Part shown: piece by piece, positions 1 to 10,574 of the stretch | Numbering within the stretch: position 1 is the stretch's first letter | How the letters are laid out: each line of letters starts with the position of its first letter | NCBI GenBank assembly: GCA_028277025.1 | Contig: JAPYVG010000010.1 | Coordinates: 1 to 50,791 of the forward strand | Reading direction: 5' to 3' | Source of the DNA: Sulfolobaceae archaeon | GTDB lineage: Archaea > Thermoproteota > Thermoprotei_A > Sulfolobales > Sulfolobaceae | Length of the DNA: 50,791 nt | Made by a program: the position numbers and the translations under genes | Notes under the pieces: generated by a model | What the model was told of the DNA's origin: nothing | Databases searched by the model: none | The model's input: only the letters and a program-made list of their open reading frames with translations

Positions 1-98
1 ACCCTCTCTTTCTCGTTAAATAAGACTCTACCATTTATCGTAACGAATTGGAAGTTTTCGAGGGCTTCCCTAGAACAGATAATCCTATTCCTCATCAT
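1..98 (-). CDS. Partial ORF running off the left edge, possible mobile-element protein
   Basis: On the minus strand an ORF opens with two consecutive ATG codons and stays open for 32 codons to the window edge. The peptide begins MMRNRIICSREALENFQFV and continues with NGRVLFNEKER. It overlaps the end of the AbrB-like ORF by 14 bases in another frame, so the two may be translationally coupled, as in two-ORF insertion sequences. I do not recognise the family from this fragment. A transposase is suspected only from the coupling and from the TnpB-like remnant next door. Confidence 0.35.
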   Translation of the reverse strand, partial: MMRNRIICSREALENFQFVTINGRVLFNEKER

Positions 99-249
99 CT
101 GGTAGGATGACAATTACTATCACCTCCTTTCCAGCGATTTTCCCGGCCTTCTCTTTCACACTCTTAGGGATGTATATTGCATACCTCTTCTCACCATACT
201 TATCACTACCAGCTGAGGATATGACACCTCTGAAAACTATCTGCTCCAT
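85..249 (-). CDS. Small AbrB/SpoVT-like protein (54 aa)
   Basis: This is a 54-residue protein beginning MEQIVFRGVISSAG and containing the stretch YAIYIPKSVKEKAGKIAGKE. The pattern of a beta strand, IPK and a helix followed by a hydrophobic strand resembles the swapped-hairpin AbrB/SpoVT DNA-binding domain found in antitoxins and small regulators. A longer reading frame extends upstream, but a TATA-like box at 271-280 lies about 25 bases before the ATG at 247-249, which fits a leaderless transcript from this start. The gene overlaps the partial ORF at 1-98. It could be an antitoxin, an element-encoded regulator or an ORF of an insertion sequence. Confidence 0.5.
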   Translation of the reverse strand: MEQIVFRGVISSAGSDKYGEKRYAIYIPKSVKEKAGKIAGKEVIVIVILPDDEE

Positions 250-312
250 ATGTTGTAAGTAGCGGAAAAATTTATAAATTTTTGTGATAACATTAAATTG
301 GAGGGTGCCACT

Positions 313-447
313 ATGAACTCGATGAGCAATGTGAGGGGGAGGAAGGTGCCCAATGAAACTCCCCATGTCCTTGAAGGGAGTGGTTTAACTACCGCTCCCG
401 TAGACGGCATGGGGAGGGGAATAAGGGGTATGAGGACGAGAGGTTGA
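313..447 (+). mobile_element. Possible 3' remnant of a TnpB (IS200/IS605-type) element
   Basis: A short plus-strand frame encodes 44 residues beginning MNSMSNVRGRKVPNETPH and ending RGIRGMRTRG. This Gly/Arg/Pro-rich composition resembles the tails of crenarchaeal TnpB proteins, but no zinc-ribbon or RuvC motif remains upstream. The segment contains a strong nested hairpin at 361-414, as expected where the end of tnpB overlaps its guide RNA. I could not define both ends or a target site. The TnpB assignment is an inference, and this could be another structured repeat. Confidence 0.3.
361..414 (+). other. Nested stem-loop structure
   Basis: The outer arms CCCCATG (361-367) and CATGGGG (408-414) are perfectly complementary. 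Inside them GGGAGTGGT (376-384) pairs with ACCGCTCCC (391-399) around a six-base loop, with one G-U pair. Two stacked stems in an AT-rich genome suggest a structured RNA, most simply the 3' part of a TnpB-associated guide RNA or the right end of an IS200/IS605-type element. Confidence 0.45.
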
Positions 448-658
448 ATACAAATTCATGAAACCTCAATGAAAGTCCGACCCCCAATTACACGAGGCTT
501 TTATCTCTGTACTCACTCTTACCCTCTTAGGCATAGCCCACGTCATCATGAGAGGTCATCCTTGGTAATTGACGTGAAAAAATTTCAATAGTGAGAGAGT
601 ATTCAGCGTCACAGTCCACATTTTCGTAATGAACCTTTTTAAATTTTTAAAATAGTTT
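448..658. other. Gene-free stretch with a promoter at its end
   Basis: I see no convincing coding sequence here. The segment is richer in G+C than its surroundings, like the adjoining element remnant, until about position 590. The last 25 bases hold a TATA-like run TTTTTAAAT at 636-644 that serves ilvD. The stretch may be leftover flanking DNA of the decayed mobile element. Confidence 0.4.
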
Positions 659-2359
659 ATGTCTGAGATGACAAACCCCGACAAGAAAAAGAGATCTAAT
701 TTAGTATATGGAGGATACGAAAAGGCTCCCAATAGAGCTTTCTTAAAGGCGATGGGTTTAACTGATGAGGATATAAGCAAACCAATAGTAGGAGTTGCAG
801 TAGCGTGGAATGAGGCCGGACCTTGTAACATACATTTATTAGGTTTAGGAAATGTGGTTAAAGAGGGAATAAGAGAGGCTGGAGGAACTCCTAGACTGTT
901 TACAACCCCAGTAGTAATTGATGGAATAGCAATGGGAAGCGAGGGAATGAAGTACTCATTAGTTAGCAGAGAGATCGTCGCAAATACTGTAGAGTTAGTA
1001 GTTAACGCACATGGATATGACGGATTTGTTGCATTAGCTGGTTGTGATAAAACACCGCCAGGTATGATGATGGCTATGGCTAGGCTAAATATACCTAGTA
1101 TTATACTTTACGGAGGGTCAACCTTACCAGGAAACTTTAAAGGAAAACCAATAACTATACAAGACGTTTATGAAGCAGTAGGTGCTTATTCTAAAGGTAA
1201 AATAACAGCTGAAGACTTAAGATTAATGGAGGATAATGCAATACCAGGCCCCGGAACTTGTGGCGGACTTTACACGGCAAACACAATGGGAATACTTACT
1301 GAAGCACTAGGACTAGCGTTACCTGGGAGTGCATCTCCACCAGCAGTGGACGCAATGAGAACACGTTATGCAATTGAGACTGGAAAGGCTTTGATGAACT
1401 TAATAGAAATAGGGTTGAAACCCAGAGATATACTCACCTTTGAGGCTTTCGAGAACGCAATAACAGTACTAATGGCTACGGGAGGTTCAACAAATGCTGT
1501 ATTACATTTACTTGCAATAGCTTATGAAGCAGGCGTAAAACTTACTTTAGATGACTTCGATAGGATAAGTTTAAGGACACCAGAAATCGTTAATATGAAG
1601 CCCGGCGGAGAATACGTAATGGCTGACTTGCACAAGGTTGGAGGAGCTCCGCTTATTATGAAGAAGTTACTTGAGGCCGGTCTACTTCATGGTGACGTGA
1701 TTACTGTAACTGGGAAGACCTTAAAGCAGAACTTAGAGGACTATAAGTTCCCTGATGTACCTCATGAACACATAGTAAGAGACCTCAAAAACCCATTCTA
1801 TCCTACTGGAGGAATTAGAATATTAAAAGGAAACCTAGCAGAAGAAGGCGCAGTAATGAAAGTATCTGCAAGTAAAGTTAGGTACCATAAGGGACCAGCA
1901 AAAGTATTTGACTCTGAAGAGGAGGCGTTTAGAGCAGTTTTAGATGGAAAAATTGTTGAAAATGACGTTGTAGTTATAAGGTATGAGGGACCTAAGGGAG
2001 GGCCCGGGATGAGGGAGATGCTAGCGGTAACAAGTGCCATTGTAGGACAAGGACTGGGAGAGAAAGTTGCATTGATAACAGATGGTAGGTTTTCTGGTGC
2101 TACTAGGGGTATAATGGTTGGCCATGTAGCACCAGAGGCTGCAGTAGGAGGAACTATAGCGTTACTTCAAGATGGGGATATAATAGTAATAGATGCAGAT
2201 CACGGAAAGCTCGAGGTTGAACTTTCTCAAGATGAGATAAAGAAGAGGAGAGAGGAATGGAAACCTAAACCTCCAAAATATACTAGGGGATTACTAGCCC
2301 AATATTCACAATTGGTCTCATCATCATCAATGGGTGCTGTTTTATTAACAAAATATTAA
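659..2359 (+). CDS. ilvD: Dihydroxy-acid dehydratase
   Basis: IlvD converts 2,3-dihydroxy acids to 2-oxo acids in isoleucine and valine synthesis, and in Sulfolobales it can also dehydrate sugar acids. The 566 residues are the usual family length. Conserved cysteines are visible at C56 (NEAGPC), C129 ([10 protein letters not shown]) and C201 ([14 protein letters not shown]), the ligands or near-ligands of the Fe-S cluster. GGSTNAVLH and the C-terminal GRFSGATRG active-site loop are present. A TATA-like box at 636-644 lies 15-23 bases before the first ATG. The second ATG (668, residue 4) fits leaderless spacing slightly better, so the true start may be either. Confidence 0.95.
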   Translation: MSEMTNPDKKKRSNLVYGGYEKAPNRAFLKAMGLTDEDISKPIVGVAVAWNEAGPCNIHLLGLGNVVKEGIREAGGTPRLFTTPVVIDGIAMGSEGMKYSLVSREIVANTVELVVNAHGYDGFVALAGCDKTPPGMMMAMARLNIPSIILYGGSTLPGNFKGKPITIQDVYEAVGAYSKGKITAEDLRLMEDNAIPGPGTCGGLYTANTMGILTEALGLALPGSASPPAVDAMRTRYAIETGKALMNLIEIGLKPRDILTFEAFENAITVLMATGGSTNAVLHLLAIAYEAGVKLTLDDFDRISLRTPEIVNMKPGGEYVMADLHKVGGAPLIMKKLLEAGLLHGDVITVTGKTLKQNLEDYKFPDVPHEHIVRDLKNPFYPTGGIRILKGNLAEEGAVMKVSASKVRYHKGPAKVFDSEEEAFRAVLDGKIVENDVVVIRYEGPKGGPGMREMLAVTSAIVGQGLGEKVALITDGRFSGATRGIMVGHVAPEAAVGGTIALLQDGDIIVIDADHGKLEVELSQDEIKKRREEWKPKPPKYTRGLLAQYSQLVSSSSMGAVLLTKY

Positions 2360-2467
2360 GATTTTTTCTTGATTAAATCAACATTAAGGTTTTATCATAA
2401 TTTGTTTCCTATGAAATTGAAAGGTTTATATTTTTAAAACAAATTTATATTTCCCAGAATCATATAA

Positions 2468-3550
<1,083 letters not shown>

Positions 3551-3575
3551 AATTTTTCTTTTCTTCCCTACTTCT
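3551..3575 (+). terminator. Pyrimidine-rich transcription terminator
   Basis: Directly after the malonyl-CoA reductase stop codon lies a T-rich run (TTTTTCTTTTCTTCCC). Archaeal RNA polymerase terminates on such U-rich tracts without a hairpin. Confidence 0.5.
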
Positions 3576-3674
3576 TTTCCTCCTCATACTTTTTTACCCA
3601 CCTAATTAATTATTTTAATGTGATGAGCATACCCTTTTCTGATTTAATGAAGAAAGTGGCCAGGACTGAAGAAG

Positions 3675-4457
3675 GTGAAAATTTTGAATTTTATATCGCT
3701 TGCTGAGCGAATAGGACTAAATAGGAGTACAGTGATCTCTTTATATAAGAAAATAGATGGAGGATATTTTGTAACTCTAAGCTATGCTAAACCCCCAATG
3801 CTTTGGGTATTAGATTCTTGGCCTAAGAAATATATGAGCAAAAAACTGCTACAATGGCTTTTAACTAAATATGATGTAGACATAGATAAAACCATATCAC
3901 TTTTCGTGTCATTAGACGTGTATATACTACATCTTTCCTCTGCATTGTTACTTGATTTACCTCTAAATTCACGAAGGCTTCAGCTCGATATCCAAGAAGT
4001 TTTTAATAAAATAAGAGAAAAATCAAAAGAAATAGGAGTTGAGATAAACCTAGAAGAAGCAGAATTAAAAACAGATGATGTTTACCTATTTGCAAAAGAA
4101 ATTGTAGATAAGAGAAGAAAAGAAATTAATGGAGACTTGATACAACTCTTAAATGATATAGCTAATGAGAGCGAATTCGTTAATGAATTAAAAACTAGTG
4201 TTAGTTGGTTTAAATCTATATCAAGAGAAAACTTGTTAAAAGCACTAAGACTAGAAAATAAATTGGATGAATTCATAGATCATGAAAGACTAAAAATACT
4301 TTATCTTATCGCCTCCAAGAGCTTGTTTTTCGATAGACAAGTAATTGATAAGGGAATAAATACCGCAATAGAGATTATTAGGAATCAAGGAGAAGAGCTT
4401 AAAGATTTATTAGAGACCGAAATTAAGAAGATAAAAGAATATGTAAACTATTTTTAA
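3675..4457 (+). CDS. Uncharacterised helical protein (260 aa), N-terminus possibly frameshifted
   Basis: I do not recognise this family. The N-terminal segment (ISLAERIGLNRSTVISLYKKIDGGYF) looks like a helix-turn-helix, and the rest is charged and largely helical, so a regulator is possible but unproven. The frame opens at a GTG (3675). A better placed ATG at 3623, about 30 bases after the T-rich TATA-like run ACTTTTTTA near 3590, opens a 27-codon ORF (MSIPFSDLMKKVARTEEGE...) in the previous frame that stops at 3706. Reading both would need a +1 shift near 3680. The gene converges on the hydroxyacid dehydrogenase and overlaps its stop by four bases. Confidence 0.6.
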   Translation: MKILNFISLAERIGLNRSTVISLYKKIDGGYFVTLSYAKPPMLWVLDSWPKKYMSKKLLQWLLTKYDVDIDKTISLFVSLDVYILHLSSALLLDLPLNSRRLQLDIQEVFNKIREKSKEIGVEINLEEAELKTDDVYLFAKEIVDKRRKEINGDLIQLLNDIANESEFVNELKTSVSWFKSISRENLLKALRLENKLDEFIDHERLKILYLIASKSLFFDRQVIDKGINTAIEIIRNQGEELKDLLETEIKKIKEYVNYF

Positions 4458-5398
4458 ACTTCATAAAGTAAGGGTCTCCCTTCTAGGCCTCTTATTAAGT
4501 TTTCTATCGCGATCTCAGCCATCTTATACCTTGTTTCGAAAGTAGCACTCCCTATATGAGGCGTAAGCACCACATTATTAAAATTCAATAAAGGACTACC
4601 TTTTGGCAAGGGCTCCTCTTCAAAAACATCTAAGGCAGCACCAGCAATCCATCCCTCCTTTAAGGCTTTAATTAAAGCTTTTTCATCTACTACCTTCCCC
4701 CTGGAAGCGTTTATTAAAAACGCAGTTCTCTTCATTTTCTTCAACTTCTCTTCATCTATGAGATGATATGTAGACTCATTTAGATCTACAGTTATAACTA
4801 CAAAATCCGAATCTGAAAGTAAATAGTCTAAAGTTACGAATTCTGCATCAACATCTTCCTTTTTAGTTCTAGAATTATATATAACTCTCATATTAAACCC
4901 TCTAGCCCTTCTAAGTACAGCCTTACCAATTCTTCCCATCCCTATTATACCTAAAGTTTTACCATAAACGTCATAACCTAATAAGAAATCCGGTTGCCAC
5001 GGTATGTTCCACTTTCCTTCCCTAATTAATCTATCCCCTTCTACAATTCTCCGTGCAACTGCAAGCATTAATGCGAAAATTAAATCCGCTGTAGTTTCAG
5101 TAAGTACTTCTGGTGTATAGCCTACTTTCACTCCCTTACTCTTAGCATATTTTACATCAATATGATCAAACCCAACACTGTAAGTACTTATTACCTTTAA
5201 CCTCTTACCAGCTTCAATAATGTCCTTATCAATTTTATTAGTTAGTGTGCATAAAAGGCCGTCAGCCTCTTTTATGTTCTCTATTATCCATTCCTTAGGC
5301 GGTGGATTTATTTTATCCCATTCTATAACTTCTATTCCTTTTTCTTTTAATTTATTAACATACTGATTGAAGAATCTGAATGTAATAACTGCTTTCAT
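4454..5398 (-). CDS. D-2-hydroxyacid dehydrogenase (glyoxylate/hydroxypyruvate reductase type)
   Basis: This is an NAD(P)-dependent reductase of 2-oxo acids such as glyoxylate or hydroxypyruvate. The 314 residues carry the nucleotide-binding motif GIIGMGRIGKAV, the active-site arginine in INASRGKVVDE, the glutamate in DVFEEEPLP and the catalytic histidine in LTPHIGSAT. The N-terminal substrate domain TLTNKIDKDIIEAGKRLKVI is also typical. Substrate choice (glyoxylate, hydroxypyruvate or phosphoglycerate) cannot be read from sequence. No ACT domain is present, so a regulated SerA is less likely. It is convergent with the preceding gene and divergent from the gene at 5453. Confidence 0.9.
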   Translation of the reverse strand: MKAVITFRFFNQYVNKLKEKGIEVIEWDKINPPPKEWIIENIKEADGLLCTLTNKIDKDIIEAGKRLKVISTYSVGFDHIDVKYAKSKGVKVGYTPEVLTETTADLIFALMLAVARRIVEGDRLIREGKWNIPWQPDFLLGYDVYGKTLGIIGMGRIGKAVLRRARGFNMRVIYNSRTKKEDVDAEFVTLDYLLSDSDFVVITVDLNESTYHLIDEEKLKKMKRTAFLINASRGKVVDEKALIKALKEGWIAGAALDVFEEEPLPKGSPLLNFNNVVLTPHIGSATFETRYKMAEIAIENLIRGLEGRPLLYEV

Positions 5399-5452
5399 GA
5401 TATTATTTAGCTACGCGTAACATATATAATCTTATTTTCTCCATGATAATTT

Positions 5453-6814
5453 GTGAACAGTATATTCATACCATTAGCCATAGATGAGAATGGCCAACCT
5501 TTACCAGTAGAAAAGCAAATTGCTGTCGCATTAGTCAGTGGGACTGGAAAAGATATAAGGATAAAGATGGCTCACTTACTTGGATGGCCTCTAACCTTAA
5601 TTAAGTATGAAAGAAGTGGTGGCTATATAATATTCGACCAAACATTAAATCTTTTCACATCCTTACAGTTTACGGTACTACAAAATTATTCAATAATTTT
5701 AAATACATTACAAAATACTAAAAGTGATGAAGAGCTCTTAAAAATTCTCAGAAGTTTCAAATGGGCCGATATAAAAGGTTATGAGGAAGTTATATTTAAA
5801 GGGTTAGTCAATATAGATCTTTCAAGACTTTTTAGTACTGGTAGTCAGCAATTACCGTTATCTATACTCCCTAAAGAAGCTACGCAATTTGATATAGATT
5901 CACTAATTTCGGATTTAAATTCAAAGGAGGAAAACATTCAAAACAATCTAAATATTCTAGATAATGTAACCAGCAAAATAAGTACTATAATAACGATTCT
6001 CAAAGGGAAAAGAGCTGAGGAAAGAAAGCAGATAGAAGACAAATATGATCAAATAATCTCACAAAAACAGAATGAGTTACAACAGAAATCAGTTGAGGTA
6101 AAGAAAAACCTAGAAAGCGAGTTATTACAAGAGGCAAAAAAATCTTATGAACGCGTAGCAGAAATAGAGACTTCTCTTGCTAAAGCTGAGATAGATTTGG
6201 AAGCCGGTCTAATAAGACAGAAAGACCTAGAAGCACTAAACATTACTAAATCGAGATATTTACAAGATGTTCAACAGAGATTACAGTCTATCAAACAGAA
6301 ATACAAAATAGAAATAAAAAGGATAGTAGATGAAATAAATAAAATAAAACAGCAGAAGCAAGTAGAGGTAGAAGCAAAGAATAAAGAAATTGGGGAACTA
6401 GATAACCTACTTAATTACATCTTAAAGCAGCTCAATGACTTAAAAGGAAAGTTAAAGGCGGAACTTGAAAACCTAAAAAGTGTAAGTAAAAGGGCTCCGT
6501 TTATTGAAGATAAAATAGATGTAATACTCCCATTTCTAGTACTTAGGGATAGTTACGACAGGTTTATTGTCGTTCCACCCAGTCTCTATCATAATAAGAG
6601 AAGTCTCTTTGGGTTCTTTAAACGTGATCCTACAGATATAACTTCAAAAATTATGGACTTCTCTCCCTTTGAAAAAGTAATAATAACAAAATATACAACG
6701 ACATTAAACGATAATTTACTACAACTTAAAGCCCAGGTAGAGAAAGGCTTAGAAGATTTATATAATGACGGTTGGAATGTGAGAAGACAGCTTGAGTCTT
6801 ATTATATCCTTTAA
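5453..6814 (+). CDS. Uncharacterised coiled-coil protein (453 aa)
   Basis: A GTG start lies 27-36 bases after the TATA-like box CATATATAAT (5417-5426), consistent with leaderless translation. Residues about 150-330 form a long coiled coil rich in Lys, Glu and Gln (IEDKYDQIISQKQNELQQKS and similar). The ends look globular, with an N-terminal hydrophobic beta-rich segment (MNSIFIPLAIDENGQPLP) and a C-terminal part (PFLVLRDSYDRFIVVPPSLY). There are no Walker motifs, signal peptide or membrane spans, so it is not an obvious SMC ATPase. The next gene may be cotranscribed. I do not recognise a function. Confidence 0.7.
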   Translation: MNSIFIPLAIDENGQPLPVEKQIAVALVSGTGKDIRIKMAHLLGWPLTLIKYERSGGYIIFDQTLNLFTSLQFTVLQNYSIILNTLQNTKSDEELLKILRSFKWADIKGYEEVIFKGLVNIDLSRLFSTGSQQLPLSILPKEATQFDIDSLISDLNSKEENIQNNLNILDNVTSKISTIITILKGKRAEERKQIEDKYDQIISQKQNELQQKSVEVKKNLESELLQEAKKSYERVAEIETSLAKAEIDLEAGLIRQKDLEALNITKSRYLQDVQQRLQSIKQKYKIEIKRIVDEINKIKQQKQVEVEAKNKEIGELDNLLNYILKQLNDLKGKLKAELENLKSVSKRAPFIEDKIDVILPFLVLRDSYDRFIVVPPSLYHNKRSLFGFFKRDPTDITSKIMDFSPFEKVIITKYTTTLNDNLLQLKAQVEKGLEDLYNDGWNVRRQLESYYIL

Positions 6815-6871
6815 TTCCATGAAAATGTTCAGCACATTCTTTTTATACTATTTTTCACCATCACTAAAAAT

Positions 6872-7222
6872 GTGGATACCAACAAAAGTACGCAACAGAG
6901 GAAGAAAAGGAGTAAAAATAAGGAAAGCATACTAGCATTTAAGAAGGAATTAAAGGCATTAACTTTGGAGCCCGTATACGGTGAAAATATTAAAGACATA
7001 ATCACTAGGATTACAGCAAAACTACAGCAGCTTGCGGAATCTTATGGTTATGAAATAGAATTTCCAGAAAGAGCTAGAAAAGATATAGAAGGAGATATAT
7101 ATTATTTTGTTTATCCATTAAAAGTAAAAACAAGACATGACTATAAAAAAATATATCTTGAAGTAGAATATTTAATTTATGATGAGGGAAGATGGATGGG
7201 AATAATAACAGATATTAAATAA
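6872..7222 (+). CDS. Uncharacterised small protein (116 aa)
   Basis: The basic, disordered N-terminus (TQQRKKRSKNKES) is followed by a compact domain with predicted helices and strands (ITAKLQQLAESYGYEIEFPE, YYFVYPLKVKTRHDYKKIYL). The start is a GTG about 25 bases after TTTTTATACTAT near 6839-6850. It lies 57 bases after the coiled-coil gene and may work with it. The gene ends six bases before the convergent stop of the large protease gene. No family was recognised. Confidence 0.6.
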   Translation: MDTNKSTQQRKKRSKNKESILAFKKELKALTLEPVYGENIKDIITRITAKLQQLAESYGYEIEFPERARKDIEGDIYYFVYPLKVKTRHDYKKIYLEVEYLIYDEGRWMGIITDIK

Positions 7223-7228
7223 TATGTT

Positions 7229-10200
7229 TTACCTTGATAATTTATCCTTTATAATTACTATTAGCAAAGGTACAAAAGCTAAGAGAATTGAAACTATGTA
7301 TATGAGTAGTAATGATGTAGTTCCGTAAGTTTGAGTAGTAGCAGGTTTTGTGACTTCTGTAACATTACTATCATTAACTTGCTCATGCTGAACTGAAGTA
7401 TTAACTATTTCTTCTGATTTCGATTGATTAAAGTTTGTTATATTCAACTCTGAATATATCTTCGAGTTAACTAAATGATAATGTAAAACTTTACTATTTA
7501 TAAGCAATATAGTAGAATTAATTGCTGTTAAATTCAATATTATAGAATTTACTAAAGTGACATTTTCATCCTTAAATATTGCGTTTTCAATATATAGATT
7601 ATATCCTATAGTTGAATTAAAGAATTTAACATATTCATATGGCAAGACAGAAAACGTTAGACCTTCACCTAGCGGTATTATATTAAGATTATTGTAGTTC
7701 AGTGTTGACGTAAAGGTTATAGGAACTTGAGTATAACTACTGCCTACAATATAAACGTCCCATAAGCCGGAAATTTCATACGAGGACATACCACTGAATA
7801 GACCATTTCCAGTAGGTATGGTGAACTGCCCAACCCAGTAGCCATTTTCATATTGTAAGGTTACTGACATAGAGAGTTGTAAGGAATCCAAATCACCTAC
7901 AAGATATCTAGGAGCAAATATAGCCGAAAACACACCAAACTTCACTGGAGTTCCGTTTGGATATGTAATTGATACATTCACTGTAACTGTAGAGTTCTCA
8001 AAAGCTATAGAATTGATCTTAGCAATGTAATTAAGAGAGTAGGGAGCAACATAAATCTGAGTATATCCTAGCCCGTATACTTCGTAACTTATATTCCTAT
8101 AAATAGCGTAAGCCTTTACGGTATAATATCCAGGGGGTAAGTTTTCAGGCACGGTTACTTGGGCAATATAATACGGAACTCCATTAAACACTATCGCGTT
8201 AACAGTAAAGTTCCAGTATGTAATACCATCCTTTATAAAGCTTACAGTTATATTCGGCATTCCAAAACCTAACTCATCTACTAAAATAGTTATATTCTCA
8301 CCTGGATAAACAGATGTTGGTTCGGTAAACGAATTAGGAATTATTGCTGGAACTACATATACTCCCAATACAATCTCGTCAATGCCTATAGTATTTTGAA
8401 CCTTTAAGACGACAACTCCTCCGAACCTAGTTACATTAGTATAGTTCAAGTACCCCTCAAGAAGCCCACTCTTATTCTTTATTGTTATACCGAGAGAAGA
8501 AATGTTAATTATGGGTATTGAAGTTAAATGGACTGAGAATAATTTTATTAATTCACCGTTCTCTTGGTTTTCTTTGTAAACATATAATAAAGTATTATTA
8601 AAACCTGTTGCAAGCGTTCCATTAGGATATGTAATCATAGCTAAAACTGGTATTTGAGAGGGTATTGGATATACTGCAACTATTGGGAATATAAATACAG
8701 CTTGATAGCCATCAATAATATAAGAGAACCCAGTTAAGTTATCGTAACTTACCACTACTTCATAGATTCCAGAACTATTCAACATAAAATTACCAACATA
8801 TGCACTACCATTATATAACAACGTTAAAGTACCTACAATATTACTTCCATTATATATTTCAGCTGTCAGACTTAACGGCTTTAAAAAAGCACCATTTAAT
8901 GTTGCAACCACTTTTATTTCCTCATTAGGTAGGGCTGTTAAGTTCGAAACGGTTACAGCTAAAGATGCTTTAGGAACTTTTAGTAAGCTCACCAGATATC
9001 CAGCGTTTATATAACCTAACCCACTCACTAAGTTATAGCTTGAATTTGCGATATAGGGAGTGTTATAACCTATGTTTACTGGGTTTAGAGCTGGAGTTCC
9101 TTTTAATGAGTAAATTAATGGATTAACAAACCCTAGCTTACCGTGAACTTCGGATGCAAGCGCTATAATACTGGCAACCGTTGGGGTAGCAAGTGATGTA
9201 CCACCTACTAAGATAGTTTCATTATAATAATATACAACTTCCACACCGGTATAAGGATTAGCATCGGCAACTAAATCAGGGACTTTTCTAAAGCCATTTA
9301 AACCTTGATAAGGCGGAGATGGAAATAACGAACTATAACCTCCAGTAGTACTCCCGAATACGCTTTCACCGCTCCATGCTGTTTGTACAGATTCATTACC
9401 TGACACAAAAAGCGAGGTACCACCTACGGCTAAAACGTATGGTATTGAGGCTGGAACTATTTGGCTCCCTAAAGGTGATAGATAGAAATTATAACCGTTT
9501 CCTCCAGCATCACCGCTAGCCGCTACGAAAGTTATCCCCTCAACTTCTCCTAACCAATACTCGTAAATCATGGACTGTAAATAAGAAAGTGGTAGTAAAC
9601 CTAATAGGAAGTATATTTCTGGAATTCCAAAGCTTTGGGACACAACACTTACCTCATCTTGTTGGTCAATATATGCTATAGCTTGAGGTAATGAGACAGC
9701 AGGGTTTACAACATAAAGTATTATCCCGGCATTAGGGGCGATAGCATGAGCATACTCTACATCTAAACTTATTTCTAAAGCCCATCCACTCGATAAACCG
9801 TCGTTAGGATTGTATGGACCTATGGGGACTACCTTAAATAAAGGTGGATCGGGTAAATTAAACTGAGTATCAAACGCTTGTAACTGTTGATAAATATAAG
9901 GATCTCCCTCGAAATCTAAAATTCCTATATTAACACCACTTCCGTTAATACCTCTTTTCAAAAGCCAGGTAACGTTATATGCTGTTTGAAGTTGTTGAGG
10001 CGTTACATAAGAATACGCTATGGCTTGAGTAACGTTATAAATATTCGTAGGTCTTGCAAAAAGTGCCGAGGTTAAGTTAGTAGAAAGGATAATCCCCGGG
10101 ACTGAAGGTGTTTGGGAGATAAAGTAATAGAACTTTTTACCAGCAATATTGAAAGTTATGAACTGTCCATTAAGAGCTTTTTCTACTACTGTAGCTTGCG

Positions 10201-10537
10201 CATAAAAGGTTATAACATTTAACGTAACATTTGCTTTAATCCCATAAGATGATAAATGGTTCAGTATTTCATTAATCTGTTCCTTCGGTATGAATAATTC
10301 CTCTACTTGAGTCTTATTAAGTACTATATGTTGCTGAACATATAACTGGAGTAATTCTAAGTTTTTAGGAGGAACTACTATCGTAACGTAAACCTGTCCG
10401 TTAAATGCTGAAGTTAAGACACTATAATTTAAATTCATAACTATTGGTAATGCTGATGAGGTAAGGGTTAGAATTAAAAATAATAGAGAATACCACATCA
10501 ACATTACACAGTTTCTAAAGTTTAAAACTTTTTTCAC
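7229..10537 (-). CDS. Secreted S53-family (sedolisin/kumamolisin-like) acid protease, membrane anchored
   Basis: This 1102-residue protein has an N-terminal signal-like hydrophobic stretch (about 11-30), a pro-domain (about 35-170) and an S53 catalytic domain (about 175-520). The sedolisin residues are visible: E255 and D259 in GWALEISLDVEY, the oxyanion aspartate D343 in ASGDAGG and serine S448 in GGTSLATP. The following 500 residues look like repeated beta-sandwich domains rich in Asn, Thr and Val with many N-glycosylation sequons. A hydrophobic segment near 1073-1093 followed by KDKLSR anchors the chain. The protein most likely digests peptides at the acidic cell surface. The gene is divergent from isocitrate dehydrogenase. 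Confidence 0.9.
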   Translation of the reverse strand: MKKVLNFRNCVMLMWYSLLFLILTLTSSALPIVMNLNYSVLTSAFNGQVYVTIVVPPKNLELLQLYVQQHIVLNKTQVEELFIPKEQINEILNHLSSYGIKANVTLNVITFYAQATVVEKALNGQFITFNIAGKKFYYFISQTPSVPGIILSTNLTSALFARPTNIYNVTQAIAYSYVTPQQLQTAYNVTWLLKRGINGSGVNIGILDFEGDPYIYQQLQAFDTQFNLPDPPLFKVVPIGPYNPNDGLSSGWALEISLDVEYAHAIAPNAGIILYVVNPAVSLPQAIAYIDQQDEVSVVSQSFGIPEIYFLLGLLPLSYLQSMIYEYWLGEVEGITFVAASGDAGGNGYNFYLSPLGSQIVPASIPYVLAVGGTSLFVSGNESVQTAWSGESVFGSTTGGYSSLFPSPPYQGLNGFRKVPDLVADANPYTGVEVVYYYNETILVGGTSLATPTVASIIALASEVHGKLGFVNPLIYSLKGTPALNPVNIGYNTPYIANSSYNLVSGLGYINAGYLVSLLKVPKASLAVTVSNLTALPNEEIKVVATLNGAFLKPLSLTAEIYNGSNIVGTLTLLYNGSAYVGNFMLNSSGIYEVVVSYDNLTGFSYIIDGYQAVFIFPIVAVYPIPSQIPVLAMITYPNGTLATGFNNTLLYVYKENQENGELIKLFSVHLTSIPIINISSLGITIKNKSGLLEGYLNYTNVTRFGGVVVLKVQNTIGIDEIVLGVYVVPAIIPNSFTEPTSVYPGENITILVDELGFGMPNITVSFIKDGITYWNFTVNAIVFNGVPYYIAQVTVPENLPPGYYTVKAYAIYRNISYEVYGLGYTQIYVAPYSLNYIAKINSIAFENSTVTVNVSITYPNGTPVKFGVFSAIFAPRYLVGDLDSLQLSMSVTLQYENGYWVGQFTIPTGNGLFSGMSSYEISGLWDVYIVGSSYTQVPITFTSTLNYNNLNIIPLGEGLTFSVLPYEYVKFFNSTIGYNLYIENAIFKDENVTLVNSIILNLTAINSTILLINSKVLHYHLVNSKIYSELNITNFNQSKSEEIVNTSVQHEQVNDSNVTEVTKPATTQTYGTTSLLLIYIVSILLAFVPLLIVIIKDKLSR

Positions 10538-10574
10538 AAAACACTAAAAAGGACGTACTAACATAGTATATTCG

